This document shows positions 34,757 through 44,178 of a stretch of 64,000 nucleotides of DNA, in pieces; the first letter of the stretch is position 1, and each line of letters begins with the position of its first letter. Under the pieces are notes generated by a model. It worked only from the letters and a program-made list of their open reading frames with translations, was not told the DNA's origin and did no database searches. The stretch is from Streptomyces olivaceoviridis (GTDB lineage Bacteria; Actinomycetota; Actinomycetes; Streptomycetales; Streptomycetaceae), in assembly GCF_014650115.1 (NCBI RefSeq), contig NZ_BMUI01000012.1, forward strand, positions 62,001 through 126,000, in the 5' to 3' direction. The translations under genes were made by a program, and so were the position numbers.

Positions 34757-35935
34757 TCACCGGGGCACCTCGGTGCTCCGGCCGGCCGTGATGGCGGTGA
34801 GGAGGGGGAACGCGATGAGCAACGCCACCGCGACGAGGAGTCCGCTCGTCCAGAGCGGCCCGAGGGTCCCGGCTTCGGTGGTGAGGGCGGTCGCAGCGAT
34901 GACGGGGCCGACTGCGGCGCCCACATTGAGCGCCGCGGTCGCATACGAGCCGGCCATGGTGGGGGCTCCCGCGGCCTCGTAGAGGACCCGTGTGATCAGC
35001 GTGCTGCCCAGCGCGAACGACAGTGCGCCCTGCACGAACACGAGGACGAACAGGGCGGCCGGCTCGTTGGCCAGCACCGCGAGGGCCGGCCAGCCGATGA
35101 GCAGCAACGGACCGCCGAGTGCGATGACCAGATCGGGACGCCGGTCGGACAGTCGGCCGGCGACGGTGACGCCTACGAAGGAACCGGCGCCGAAGAGCAC
35201 CAGCGCGACAGAGATCCACAACTGGCCCAGCCCGGCGCTGTCGGTCACCACGGGGGCGAGGAAGGTGAGGCTTCCGAACGTTGCCGCGTTCACGAGCGCA
35301 CCGAGCAGCATCACCAGGATCAACCGTGGCCTGGTGAGCTGGGCGAGTTCCGCTCGCAAGGCTGGCATGCCAGTCGCCTCGTCCTCTTCACGTCCTGCCG
35401 GGATTCCCTTCAGGATGCCGAGAGTCGCAGGCAGACAGAGAGCGGCGACAGCCCAGAATGCGGCTCGCCAGCCGAGCAATGTGCCGAGCACCGACCCACC
35501 AGGGACACCGGCGATTGTGGCCACTGTCGTGCCCGACAGCAGCACGGCCAGCGCGCGTCCCTTCCTGTGGGGCGGGACCAGCGTGGCGGCAGCTGTCAGA
35601 GCGACGGCAAGGAACCCCGCGTTCGCGAGCGCGGCGACTACTCGGGTAGCGAACAGGATGGGGAAGCTCGTGGTGAGGGCGCCCACGGCGTGAGCTGCCG
35701 CGAAGACGAGTACGAACCCGACAAGGCCGGCGCGCCTGGGCCAGTTACGGGCAAGCGCGGCCACGAGAGGGGCACCGGCGATCATGCCGATCGCGAAGGC
35801 CGAGGTGAGGGCGCCTGCTGTCCCGACGGTGACGTCGAGATCTGAGGCGATCTCCGGCAAGAGGCCGGCGAGCATGAACTCCGAGGTCCCCATGGCGAAG
35901 ACCGCCATGGCAAGCAGATACAGCGGCAGAGGCAT
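34757..35935 (-). CDS. MFS exporter of the chloramphenicol-efflux (Cmx/CmlR) type
   Basis: A 392-residue, 12-helix major facilitator. The start PLYLLAMAVFAMGTSEFMLAGLLPEIA is characteristic of the DHA1-type chloramphenicol exporters of actinobacteria. RVVAALANAGFLAVALTAA and GVPGGSVLGTLLGWRAAFWA (antiporter motif C) are present. It should export a drug with proton exchange; chloramphenicol is the best guess by family, not proven. CGGAG lies 8 bases before the ATG. A short overlapping frame (start near 35973) could be a leader peptide, but evidence is thin. Confidence 0.85.
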   Translation of the reverse strand: MPLPLYLLAMAVFAMGTSEFMLAGLLPEIASDLDVTVGTAGALTSAFAIGMIAGAPLVAALARNWPRRAGLVGFVLVFAAAHAVGALTTSFPILFATRVVAALANAGFLAVALTAAATLVPPHRKGRALAVLLSGTTVATIAGVPGGSVLGTLLGWRAAFWAVAALCLPATLGILKGIPAGREEDEATGMPALRAELAQLTRPRLILVMLLGALVNAATFGSLTFLAPVVTDSAGLGQLWISVALVLFGAGSFVGVTVAGRLSDRRPDLVIALGGPLLLIGWPALAVLANEPAALFVLVFVQGALSFALGSTLITRVLYEAAGAPTMAGSYATAALNVGAAVGPVIAATALTTEAGTLGPLWTSGLLVAVALLIAFPLLTAITAGRSTEVPR

Positions 35936-36265
35936 CGAGTGACTCCGAGGTGAGAGAGGCGCGAGAAGGTCATCTCGTCACCGCGGCCAGCCCCAAGCAC
36001 ACACTCGTCCCACCGCCAATGCGGCGCGACGACAGGGCTACGAGCTCAGTGGTTCAGGGGCTGACGGCGTGACCGAAAGCCCCCACCTTGTCTGACTCAG
36101 GACTCGACATGGTCCGCACGCTACCCGACCGATGTCGGTCGAAGCATCTCCAAGAGACCCTCGACCTCCTGCTGCCGCACCCCGGCACCGCCGACGCCGG
36201 CCAACAAGCCTCCTCTCGCCTCGCAGCTACCCTTTGCGGGTTCGACATGACCCAGGGGGAAGTCC

Positions 36266-36649
36266 GTGTTCACGTCGGTCACCACGGATCGGCCGTGGCT
36301 GTTGGCTGTCACCGCACTGGTGATCCACTGCTCCGCGATGGCGAAATGGATACCCATCCAGAGATTCTGGACGGTTTATCCCTTCATCTGGGTGGTGTGC
36401 GGCACTGGAGCGGTGGCCCTCGGATCATGGCGCGGCTTCGCTCTGGCAGACATGCTCGTCCTGTGCTCGTTCGCGCTCATCGGGCTGACGATCGGCATGT
36501 ATCCGACCCGCGACCTGTTCACGGTGTGGGCACACGAGATCAACAAGGGAGTGACGCGCGAGCGGTACGACTATCCGCGCTCACACCTCGCATTCTGTGG
36601 CGCCTCCGTGCTCGTCATGCTGGGCGCCGCGGTCTGGTTGTCCCACTGA
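36266..36649 (+). CDS. Small integral membrane protein
   Basis: A 127-residue protein with about four membrane segments (LLAVTALVIHCSAMAKW, FIWVVCGTGAVALGSW, MLVLCSFALIGLTIGMY, LAFCGASVLVMLGAAVWL) and a polar loop HEINKGVTRERYDYPRSH. GTG start behind AGGGGGAAG. No family recognised; stands alone between opposite-strand genes. Confidence 0.65.
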   Translation: MFTSVTTDRPWLLAVTALVIHCSAMAKWIPIQRFWTVYPFIWVVCGTGAVALGSWRGFALADMLVLCSFALIGLTIGMYPTRDLFTVWAHEINKGVTRERYDYPRSHLAFCGASVLVMLGAAVWLSH

Positions 36650-36726
36650 TACGCCGTTGGTCGGCGGGACCGGCCGATTCCGGCATGCACTGAATTGCCG
36701 ACCGTCAGCGCCGACCTGATGGCACA

Positions 36727-37965
36727 TCAGGAGAAGAAGCGCGCCTCCGGGTAGCGGTCCGACAGTCCGTCGAGCAGACCTTGGTCGTCCCGGCCGCGCA
36801 GCCAGCGGTCGAAGAAGGCGGCGAGGTAGGCCCGTTGGGCGCTGATCGCGCGCCTCGGTGCGATGGTGCCGATGTTCTCGACGACAGTCTTTCGGGGAAG
36901 GCCAAGCCGATGGGCGATTCGCGGGATGACCGCCTCCGCGTCGGTGTAGGTCGCGTGCTCCGCGCCATGCAGGGTCAGACCCCGGTGCCAGCCGTGACTG
37001 TGCCGCCACAGGGAGTCCCAGGACGGCACGGTGCCGAGGTCGTTGCCCTCCTTGCCGATCAGCAGGAAGGGGCGGTCGAGGCCGTTGGCCGCGACGGTGG
37101 AAAGGTTGCCGGGGGTGCTGTCCTCCTGGACATATGCGAGAACGCCGTCGAAGTCGGCTGCTGCTGCGATGCGTGGGTCGTCGTACATCGCCTGCAAAGC
37201 GGTGAAACCTCCTGCCGACTGGCCGAACATGCCGACGCGGTCCAGGTCCAGCGTGCCGCGCAGCTCCCGGGGCAGCGCACCGGGCAGTTCGTCGAGGACG
37301 AAGCGGGTGTCGGCCACCCGTACGGCCAGCGCCTTTCGCAAGAGCGCGGTGATGCGGTCCAGGTCCGGGTACGCCTTGGCGAACTCCGCGGGAAGTACCG
37401 TGCTTTCGACGCGACCGCCGAAAAACTGAACAGCCGTGGCGTCATACGTGTGATCGAGTGTCAGCACGACGTAGCCCCGGGAGGCAAGGTCGTCGCAGAG
37501 CGTGGTGCCCAGAGAACGCGGGTCCCCAGCACCGGGTGAGTAGCAGACGACCGGGTACGGCCCTGCGTTCCGGTCGACTGGGGCACCTTCATGAGCGTGG
37601 GTGCGAGTGGCCGACCAGTCGACCTCATCACTGGGCACATCGGAGAAGTTGTTCAAAGCGGCGAATCCGGCGGCCTCCCCGGGGAGCATCTGCGGTGCGG
37701 TCGGGTACGCGCCGGCGGCGCGGGCCGGATAGCGGATGCCGATCATGAGCTCCCGGTACGGCTGCGACGTCATCCAAGGATCGGGACGTGAGGCATCGAC
37801 GAGGCGCAGGGAGATCGTCCCCACGGGGTACGGCCCACTGGGTGCGGGCAACCTCAGCCGTACACGCCCGGCCTCGCGCGGCGCGGCGGAAGCGGTTCGT
37901 GCGGAGATGGCGGACAGGGTGACGGCGGCAACGGCCGACAGCATGGCGGCGCGGCGAGTCTGCAT
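36727..37965 (-). CDS. Secreted alpha/beta hydrolase (PAF-acetylhydrolase-like)
   Basis: A 412-residue exported esterase. The signal peptide (RRAAMLSAVAAVTLSAISAR) ends near ASAA. The nucleophile is Ser in GMFGQSAGGFT, the acid is probably Asp in the ADFDGVL or EGNDLGT region, and the His is in LHGAEHATYTD. The arrangement YRELMIGIRYPA early and PVVCYSPGAG in the middle fits the plasma PAF acetylhydrolase / type II family in actinobacteria. ATG 37965 follows GAGGGGGC; an in-frame start 5 codons earlier lacks a site. Substrate unknown. Confidence 0.85.
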   Translation of the reverse strand: MQTRRAAMLSAVAAVTLSAISARTASAAPREAGRVRLRLPAPSGPYPVGTISLRLVDASRPDPWMTSQPYRELMIGIRYPARAAGAYPTAPQMLPGEAAGFAALNNFSDVPSDEVDWSATRTHAHEGAPVDRNAGPYPVVCYSPGAGDPRSLGTTLCDDLASRGYVVLTLDHTYDATAVQFFGGRVESTVLPAEFAKAYPDLDRITALLRKALAVRVADTRFVLDELPGALPRELRGTLDLDRVGMFGQSAGGFTALQAMYDDPRIAAAADFDGVLAYVQEDSTPGNLSTVAANGLDRPFLLIGKEGNDLGTVPSWDSLWRHSHGWHRGLTLHGAEHATYTDAEAVIPRIAHRLGLPRKTVVENIGTIAPRRAISAQRAYLAAFFDRWLRGRDDQGLLDGLSDRYPEARFFS

Positions 37966-37980
37966 GGCAGGCCCCCTCAT

Positions 37981-38286
37981 CTGTACGTGTTCACAGCCCT
38001 TCCAACTTCGCGGATCGACTCGGTCACCTCCATCCGGCAGGCCGGTTGACGCACACGGGGGCTACCTGCAACCCGCCCGTGTCGAAGGGGCCGAGAGCTC
38101 GTCTCCGTGGAGTCGGGGCGGGGCGGGTGACTCTGCGCTCCGGGCGCGGCCCCGGGCCGGCGACGTCGGTTCCGAAGGAGCGTGGTCGGGGTCGTACATC
38201 TGCCGGACGCGACCGGGATGCGGTCCCGTGGCGTCTCCTGTTCGGGGGACTTCGACGCGACTGTCGTCAACCGGAAGGGAGGGGGT
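37981..38286. other. Spacer with no recognised gene
   Basis: About 300 bases between the hydrolase and the MFS deletion scar. It presumably contains the hydrolase promoter. No convincing frame on either strand. Confidence 0.4.
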
Positions 38287-38415
38287 TCAGTGTCCCGTGC
38301 TCGTCTCCGGGAGCGGGCGGTCCACCTTGGTCCGGCGTTCCTTCAGCAAGAGCGCGCCCAGGACGGCCGCCGCGACCTGGCAGCCGGCCACAGCCAGGAC
38401 GAGGCTTGGCAGGTC
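38287..38415 (-). pseudogene. C-terminal fragment of a membrane transporter (MFS-like)
   Basis: The last 42 codons before a stop at 38287 read as a final membrane helix with a basic end (LVLAVAGCQVAAAVLGALLL, then KERRTKVDRP), typical of the C-terminus of an MFS carrier. Nothing transporter-like continues upstream, because the sequence switches to the opposite-strand MFS pseudogene at about 38437. Only the tail is left. Confidence 0.5.
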
Positions 38416-38436
38416 GGTGGTGTGGGGGTGGCGGCC

Positions 38437-39364
38437 CAGAGCACCCGGGTCCTCGTCGTGGGGCTCGTGGTGGCGGGGATGGCTTCGGGTTTCTCCTGGG
38501 CGCCCTTCTCCGACACCGCCGACCGCCTGCTGCCGGACCGTACGCGCGAGCGGGTCATGGCCCTGGTTCCCAGCGGCACCAATTTCGGTGTCACCGTGGC
38601 CGGGCCGCTCGCTCTGGTCGCCCGGGGAGCGAACTGGCGGTACGCCTGGATCGGCTTCGCGCTCGTCGCCTTCGCGATGGCCCGGTACGCGGCGCGGATC
38701 CTGCCCGCCGGACGCCACCGGGGTGACGCCGGCGGGACCGGTGGCGGACATGCCGTCACGGCACGCTGGTTCCTGGGCCCGGCAGCCGTACCGCTGTACG
38801 TCACCGCGTTCGTGTACGGCGTCATCGGGGCCTTCTACTGGGCTTTCGCACTGGAGGCCGTCTCGGACGCGGCGGGAGAGGACTCCCCGGTGGCGCCGCT
38901 CTTCTGGACGCTCATGGGGCTGGCCGGGCTCAGCGGTGTCTTCGCCGGTGCCTTCTTCCTGCGGTTGGGCCTGCGGCTCGGGCAGGCGGCGCTGTTCCTG
39001 GCGCTGTCCGCCGCGATCACCCTCCTCGGACTGGCCCCTGACGCCCTGGGCCCGGTGATCGCGTCGGCCGTTCTGTACGGGCCGGCGTTGATGGTCACAT
39101 CGTCGCCGCTCGCGCTGTGGAGCTACCGCGTCTTTCCCGAGCAGCCGTCGACCGGGTTCAGCGCCACCGTGCCGGCGCGGGCTGGGGACACTGACGGGGC
39201 CCGCCACGCTCGGAGAGGTGGCGGACCACTACAGCCTGCGAGCCGGTTTCCTCGTGGCTGCGGCCGTGGCACTGATCACCCTGGCTTTCCGGCCCCCCGC
39301 GCGGCGGTCGGAGGACGATGTGACACGTGGGCAGGAGGCGGGAGTCGCTGCCCGCGAACGGTGA
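38437..39364 (+). pseudogene. MFS transporter (YbfB/YjiJ-like), 5'-truncated and frameshifted
   Basis: Coding begins abruptly with VLVVGLVVAGMASGFSWAPF (normally helix 4 or so) and runs through about seven membrane helices in one frame to FSATV near 39170. It then shifts and continues as GTLTGPATLGEVADHYSLRA and ALITLAFRPP to a stop at 39364. The first ~85 residues, including start codon and promoter, are gone. Two independent lesions make it a pseudogene. Confidence 0.8.
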
Positions 39365-39418
39365 GGTTCCCCCGGTCAGCCGAACGGGCATGAAGACCCT
39401 GGAAGGGCGTGTACGGCG

Positions 39419-39967
39419 TCACGCGGGGTTCGCCCACTCCTCGCGGAGCATTCCGAAGAGCACGCGGTCGTAGCGCTCCCCCTCCACCAGGACAGCCGAC
39501 CGGCGGCGGCCTTCCTCGCGGAAGCCCAGCTTGGTGAAGGCGCGCACGGCACGCTCGTTGCCGCTCCAGGTGTCCAGCTCCAGCCGGCTCAGACGGTACG
39601 CACCGAACAGGTGGTCCACGAGCAGCCGCAAAGCGTCCCTGCCGTGGCCGCGACCCCAGAACTCCCGCTCACCGATGGTGACTCCGAGCGTGGCCACTCC
39701 GGCGTAGGGGTCCAGGTCCCGGTAGTCGGCCATGCCTATCACCTTGCCGTCTGCCAGGTCCTCGACCGTGAACACGGCCGACTCCCTGGGGTTCAGTCGC
39801 AGCATGGTGTCGAAGCCGAGCCGGATCGCCTCCGCCGTGACCGGGCCGAACAACGGGTCACCGCCCGCGGCCCAGCGCACCACCTCTGGGTCGTTGCGCC
39901 ACCGCACATGGTGCTCGGCGTCTTCGGAGCGCAGCGCGCGCAGTCTTACCAGCATTCCTTCGAACAT
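39419..39967 (-). CDS. GNAT acetyltransferase (RimJ/RimL type)
   Basis: A 182-residue N-acetyltransferase. The N-terminal strand VRLRALRSEDAEHHVRWRND, the acetyl-CoA pyrophosphate loop (EFWGRGHGRDALRLL) and the C-terminal motif (NERAVRAFTKLGFREEGR) are intact. It should transfer acetyl from acetyl-CoA to an amine on a protein or small molecule. Stands alone. Confidence 0.88.
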   Translation of the reverse strand: MFEGMLVRLRALRSEDAEHHVRWRNDPEVVRWAAGGDPLFGPVTAEAIRLGFDTMLRLNPRESAVFTVEDLADGKVIGMADYRDLDPYAGVATLGVTIGEREFWGRGHGRDALRLLVDHLFGAYRLSRLELDTWSGNERAVRAFTKLGFREEGRRRSAVLVEGERYDRVLFGMLREEWANPA

Positions 39968-40279
39968 GGTGCAAACCTACTCGGAGACACGTCACGGTCT
40001 GGACGGACACCGGCCTCCTGCCGGTGTTCCCGGAAGTGCGGGCCGAAAGCGCGCAGTTGCCGGACGTGGTCGTCGGGTCAGCGGTGGGAGACGCCCTGGG
40101 GACGTCAACGCTGAGTGCTGTGGGTTCCGCCGGGTGCTCATCGCGCCACCGCGTTCCCAGGTGCGCCCAGTCCGGCATCGTGAGGCCCTCCGTCGTACTG
40201 ACGGTACTCGGCCGCCGTGATGTCGACCGTTGCGTGCCTGGGGTCGCAGTCACCGGGGCCGGGCTCCATGGATGCCGTC
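39968..40279. other. Spacer with no recognised gene
   Basis: A minus-strand stretch near 40090-40180 (MPDWAHLGTRWRDEHPAEPT) has coding-like composition but loses it within 30 codons and has no family match. Otherwise nothing seen. Confidence 0.35.
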
Positions 40280-41866
40280 TTATGTCCTGGTCTTGTACAG
40301 CTCGCTGGTGTTCGGGCGGGCTGCCGGGCGGTGGTGGGCGGCGGGGCCCTGTGCGAAGGCTCGCAGGGCGTTCTCCGTGGTGCGGGTCACGAAGGCGCGG
40401 GTCCGGGCGTCCATCCCGTGGTCGCGCCCGCCGTCGGGGGTGCCGGCCATGAGGGCCTCCACCCAGCGCATGGTGCCGGTGGCGAACACGCCCGCGCCGC
40501 CGGCAGCCGTGTAGTAGGCCGAGTCGCTGTGGCTGCGGCGGCCACCGCACACCAGCGGAGAGTGCGCCGTGATCTCCAGCGGCTCGGGGACGGGGGCCGC
40601 GGGTGTGACCCGGTCGTATTCGACGCCGACCAGGTGGGCGAAGCCGTCGCCGGGCCGTACGCCCGTTCCTTCGTACAGCCAGTGGTCCGCCGCGTGGACG
40701 ACGTACGGCGCGTCCGTCGGGTAGCCCTCGTAGAGCACTCCTGTGAGCGAGGACTCGGGGTCCGGCGCCGGGGCCTGGCGGAAGTCGGTGGTCACCAGGG
40801 CGGGCTTGGTGGTGTAGAAGGGGTCGGCCCCGACGGAGGACTTGTAGCAGACCACCGTACGGTCCGGCTGTGTCCGCCCCTGCTCGATGCGGACCCGGCG
40901 GAAGCAGGTGTTGGCGCCGAGGAAGACCACGTTGGTGCCGGCGTCGCGGGCCTGGGTGACATGCCGGCGCTGCTCCGGGGTCCAGTACTCGTCGTGCCCC
41001 AGACAGACCACCGCGGTCGCGCCGCGCAGGACCTCCGGGTCGCGGTGCATGTCCATGCCGGTGGTGTAGGCGAGGGGTATGCCGAGCCGTTCCGCCAGCA
41101 CCACCGCCGCCCGTTCGTACACCATGAACTTCTCCGCACCGTCGGCGTCGTAGGGACGGTCGAAGCTGACGGCCAGGGAACGGGTGGCGTACGCACCGGA
41201 GGCACCGGCGTAGAGGCTGTAGCCGCCCCACCGGTTGTAGGCCTGCCAGGTGGCCGGGGCGTGGATCAGGACCGTTCGGCCCGTGCCCTGCGCGGAGCGC
41301 ACGATGAGCGGGATGTAGCGCTGGTGGCCGCTGTCCGCCTCCAGCCGCAGCAGATACGCGCCCTCCGGCCAGCCGGCCGTGCCGAAGGTGAGCGTGCGCG
41401 GCCAGTCCGCGCGCACGGTGCGGGTGTCCGGCAGGAAGCGGGGTTCCGGCTGGGCGCGGCCACGTACGGGCTTGGACGACCACACGAGCCGGGCCTGGGT
41501 GCCGCCGTACCAGCCGACACGGAAGGCCGAGACCCGGAAGGACGACGCGGTCGTCGAGACGTACAGGCCGCACTCCTCGCCCGGTGTCACGCTCACCCGG
41601 TCGGCGTAGCCGGCGACGGCCGGGGCAGGGCCCCGGGACGTGATACGCCAGTCGGGTGTCCCGGACCGGTCCCGTTCCGCTTCGGGCCGGTGGGAGGACG
41701 CCGCCGGGGAGTGTTCGTGTGTGGGAGTGGACGCGTCGCAGGCCGCGGCCGTCACCGAGGCGAGCCCGAGGCCGGTGCAGGCTCCGAGAAAGCGCCTGCG
41801 TCCGGGCTGCCCCGCGTGTGCTGCCCCGTGGTCCGGACCCCCTTGCGTGGCAGGACCCATCTCCAT
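40280..41866 (-). CDS. Tat-exported lipoprotein, N,N-dimethylformamidase large-subunit-like
   Basis: A 528-residue protein. The start has a Tat signal (GRRRFLGACTGLGLASV) that ends at a lipobox-like TAAAC, so it is probably folded in the cytoplasm and exported as a lipoprotein. The body matches the C-terminal domain of N,N-dimethylformamidase beta subunits: SFRVSAFRVGWYGGTQARLV, QAYNRWGGYSLY, SFDRPYDADGAEKFM, GMDMHRDPEVL and CLGHDEYWTPEQR. True DMFase is a cytoplasmic iron amidase; extracellular relatives are of unknown activity. GGGAGG lies before two ATGs (41866 and 41860). Confidence 0.85.
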   Translation of the reverse strand: MEMGPATQGGPDHGAAHAGQPGRRRFLGACTGLGLASVTAAACDASTPTHEHSPAASSHRPEAERDRSGTPDWRITSRGPAPAVAGYADRVSVTPGEECGLYVSTTASSFRVSAFRVGWYGGTQARLVWSSKPVRGRAQPEPRFLPDTRTVRADWPRTLTFGTAGWPEGAYLLRLEADSGHQRYIPLIVRSAQGTGRTVLIHAPATWQAYNRWGGYSLYAGASGAYATRSLAVSFDRPYDADGAEKFMVYERAAVVLAERLGIPLAYTTGMDMHRDPEVLRGATAVVCLGHDEYWTPEQRRHVTQARDAGTNVVFLGANTCFRRVRIEQGRTQPDRTVVCYKSSVGADPFYTTKPALVTTDFRQAPAPDPESSLTGVLYEGYPTDAPYVVHAADHWLYEGTGVRPGDGFAHLVGVEYDRVTPAAPVPEPLEITAHSPLVCGGRRSHSDSAYYTAAGGAGVFATGTMRWVEALMAGTPDGGRDHGMDARTRAFVTRTTENALRAFAQGPAAHHRPAARPNTSELYKTRT

Positions 41867-42411
41867 GACGCCTCCCGTGGTCGCGGCTCGCGTGTCACCC
41901 GTCTCCGAGCCAAGGTGGCACAGCCCTACGGGCGGCGCGCCCCGCACAAGGCCGCCGGACGTCGCGGGGGGGCGCGGACGGGACACGTCAGCCAACGTCA
42001 CTGCCCACCACCGCGCACCACCGTCAGCGACGACCGGACCAACGGTTCACCGGTCGGCGCCGGTGTGCGGAGGTTCACCGGGGCTTCCGGGACGTCCGGG
42101 ACTTTGCCGCCGCACGCGCGGACCTCTGTCCGGCTGGTCGGTAGGGCCTGCGACAGCCGACGGGAACCGCGAGCGACGCGCAGCACCGGGCCGCGGCCCA
42201 AGGCGCTTCCCCGTTGTTCGTCCAGTCCACCATTCCACCGGACTCTGCGATCCGACCGTCGTCGCGGGAACCGCCGCCCAGTACCGGGCCGACCAGGCCG
42301 AACCGTGCCGCGACGACTGCCGGTTCACCGTCGTCCTGGAGTGGGTCTACCGAGGCCGCAAAGGCACAACCCGGGTGGACGACCAAGGCAATGGCTTCCG
42401 TTCGATGAATC
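41867..42411. other. Spacer, possibly with a decayed small gene
   Basis: About 545 bases. Near 42300-42434 the plus strand reads CRFTVVLEWVYRGRKGTTRV, then DDQGNGFRSMNLTTARKR, and stops, looking like the end of a small gene, but no start or ribosome site is apparent and I cannot name it. The rest shows no structure. Confidence 0.35.
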
Positions 42412-43341
42412 TCACGACGGCCCGCAAGCGCTAGGTGTGCTGTACGGCGGATCGTGGCTGACGGTCGCCAGTAGGTGTGTGACCAGGGGGTTGTGGTCGT
42501 TCTCACGCCAGGCGACGGCCACTCGTGTACGAGCGGTGTTGGGTTCGATCCTGCGGAAGGCGACGCCTTCGAGGCGGATGCGTCGGATGCTCGCCGGGGC
42601 CAGGGAGACGCCCAGGCCGGTTTCCACGAGGGCGCACACGGTCTGCCACTCCACCGCGTGCTGGGCGATCCGCGGTGTGAAGCCTGCCGCGGTGCACAGG
42701 CCGATGATCTGGTCGTGCAGTGTCGGGCCGACCGCGCGGGGCAGCAGCACGAAGGGCGAGTCCGCCAGTTGTGCGAGCTGTACGGTCCGGTGGGTGGCCA
42801 GAGGATGGGTGGACGGCAGCACGGCCACGAAGGGCTCGCTGAGTACGGTACTGAAGCCGAGCCCTGTCTCGTCGGTGGGGGGTTCGCGCAGTAGACCGAT
42901 GTCGATGGTCTTGTCGTGCAGGGCGGCGATCTGCGGAGCGGTGGTCATCTCGTGGATGTCCAGGTGCACGGCGGGGAACCGCTGCCGGAAGGTGCGCAGC
43001 AGGCCGGGCAGGACGGTCAGGGCCAGGGAGGCGGCGAAGCCGATCCGAAGGCGACCGGCCCGGCCGCTGCCGACGGCCCTGGCCGTGGCCAGGCCGTGCG
43101 CGAGGTCGGTGAGTGCCCGCCGGGCGGCGGGCAGCAGTTCGCGGCCGGCCGGGGTGAGCGTGACACGTCCCGGTTCGCGGGTGAACAGCGCGTGACCGAC
43201 CTTGTCCTCCAGGCGGCGGATCTGCTGGCTCAGCGGCGGCTGGGCGATGCCCAGGCGGGCGGCCGCGTGGCCGAAGTGGAGTTCCTCGGCGAGCACGACG
43301 AAGGCGTGCAGCTGCGGGAGGGGAAGTTCGGGGCGCTCCAT
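42412..43341 (-). CDS. LysR-family transcriptional regulator
   Basis: A 309-residue LysR regulator. HTH: LHAFVVLAEELHFGHAAARL, then GIAQPPLSQQIRRLEDKVGH. The effector domain (RLRIGFAASLALTVLPGLLR, then DIGLLREPPTD) resembles the CatR/BenM-like group. The ATG at 43341 is set by homology. It is divergent from the RidA-monooxygenase fusion gene with a 72-bp gap, so it very likely controls that gene and itself. Confidence 0.92.
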   Translation of the reverse strand: MERPELPLPQLHAFVVLAEELHFGHAAARLGIAQPPLSQQIRRLEDKVGHALFTREPGRVTLTPAGRELLPAARRALTDLAHGLATARAVGSGRAGRLRIGFAASLALTVLPGLLRTFRQRFPAVHLDIHEMTTAPQIAALHDKTIDIGLLREPPTDETGLGFSTVLSEPFVAVLPSTHPLATHRTVQLAQLADSPFVLLPRAVGPTLHDQIIGLCTAAGFTPRIAQHAVEWQTVCALVETGLGVSLAPASIRRIRLEGVAFRRIEPNTARTRVAVAWRENDHNPLVTHLLATVSHDPPYSTPSACGPS

Positions 43342-43413
43342 ACGCCTAGAGGTATCAGGCCATGCCTTCAGCTGTATTGGACGTATCTGTGCCGGCCACT
43401 TAGCGTTCGGCGC

Positions 43414-44178
43414 ATGACAGAGCGACACGCGATCCTCAGCGGCTCGGCCTTTGAGGAGCAGATCGGCTATGCCCGTGCCGTGGTCGACGGGGACTGGGTG
43501 CATGTGTCCGGGACGACCGGCTTCGACTACACCACCATGACGATCTCCGACGACGTGGTGGTGCAGGCCGAGCAGTGTCTGCGCAACATCGAGGCCGCGC
43601 TGGCCGAGGCGAAGTGCACCTTCGCCGACGTGGTGCGGGTGCGCTACTTGCTGCCCGACCGCGAAGACTTCGAGCCCTGCTGGCCGGTCCTGCGCCGCTG
43701 CTTCGGCGACGTTCAGCCGGCCGCCACGATGCTCGTGTGCGGTCTCGCCGACCCGCGGATGAAGATCGAGATAGAGGTGTACGCGCGGCGGCGCGTCCCG
43801 CCTCACGGTGGTGCCGTGAGCGATCACTCGGTAGCGCCTGTCGCGCCCGTCGGGGCATACGAACCCCCTTACCACGTGGCTGTCTTCACTACGGTGCGGA
43901 CCCCGGACCAGAGCGGCTACAGCGAGACCAACGCACGCATGGAAGACCTGGTGAAGGACGTCCCCGGGTACCTGGGGATGGACCACGCGCAGACTCCCGG
44001 GGGGCTGGGCATCACTGTCGGGTACTTCCGCGACGCCGACGCCCTCACCCGGTGGCGGACCAACGTCGAACACCGCGCGGCGCAACAGCGCGGGCGAGCC
44101 GAGTGGTACCAGAGCTACACCCTGCACGTGGCGAAAGTGGAGCGGAGCCACGGGTTCACTCGCGCAGAGACTCCGTAG
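43414..44178 (+). CDS. RidA-type domain fused to an antibiotic-biosynthesis-monooxygenase (ABM) domain
   Basis: A 254-residue protein. Residues 1-128 are a RidA/YjgF-like domain (GYARAVVDGDWVHVSGTTGF, LRNIEAALAEAKCTFADVVR, then IEIEVYARRRVP). Residues 135-254 are an ABM ferredoxin-like domain (YHVAVFTTVRTPDQSGYSET, MEDLVKDVPGYLGMDHAQTP, then HVAKVERSHGF). RidA proteins hydrolyse enamine/imine intermediates; ABM domains are cofactor-free oxygenases or heme enzymes. A GTG at 43817 with a weak site could start the second domain alone, but no stop separates the two. Divergent LysR upstream. Confidence 0.8.
   Translation: MTERHAILSGSAFEEQIGYARAVVDGDWVHVSGTTGFDYTTMTISDDVVVQAEQCLRNIEAALAEAKCTFADVVRVRYLLPDREDFEPCWPVLRRCFGDVQPAATMLVCGLADPRMKIEIEVYARRRVPPHGGAVSDHSVAPVAPVGAYEPPYHVAVFTTVRTPDQSGYSETNARMEDLVKDVPGYLGMDHAQTPGGLGITVGYFRDADALTRWRTNVEHRAAQQRGRAEWYQSYTLHVAKVERSHGFTRAETP

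Noticed and set aside
35782..36000. Possible leader peptide ahead of the chloramphenicol-type exporter
   Set aside because: The overlapping short frame exists, but I see no attenuator hairpins or stalling motif.
40217..43195. Very long plus-strand frame (992 codons) over the DMFase-like and LysR genes
   Set aside because: Shadow of two well-supported opposite-strand genes; no recognisable domain.
43340..43355. ATAC-N8-GTAT palindrome over the start codon of the second LysR gene
   Set aside because: Only six matched pairs and it overlaps the start codon; too weak to list as an operator, though self-repression is conceivable.
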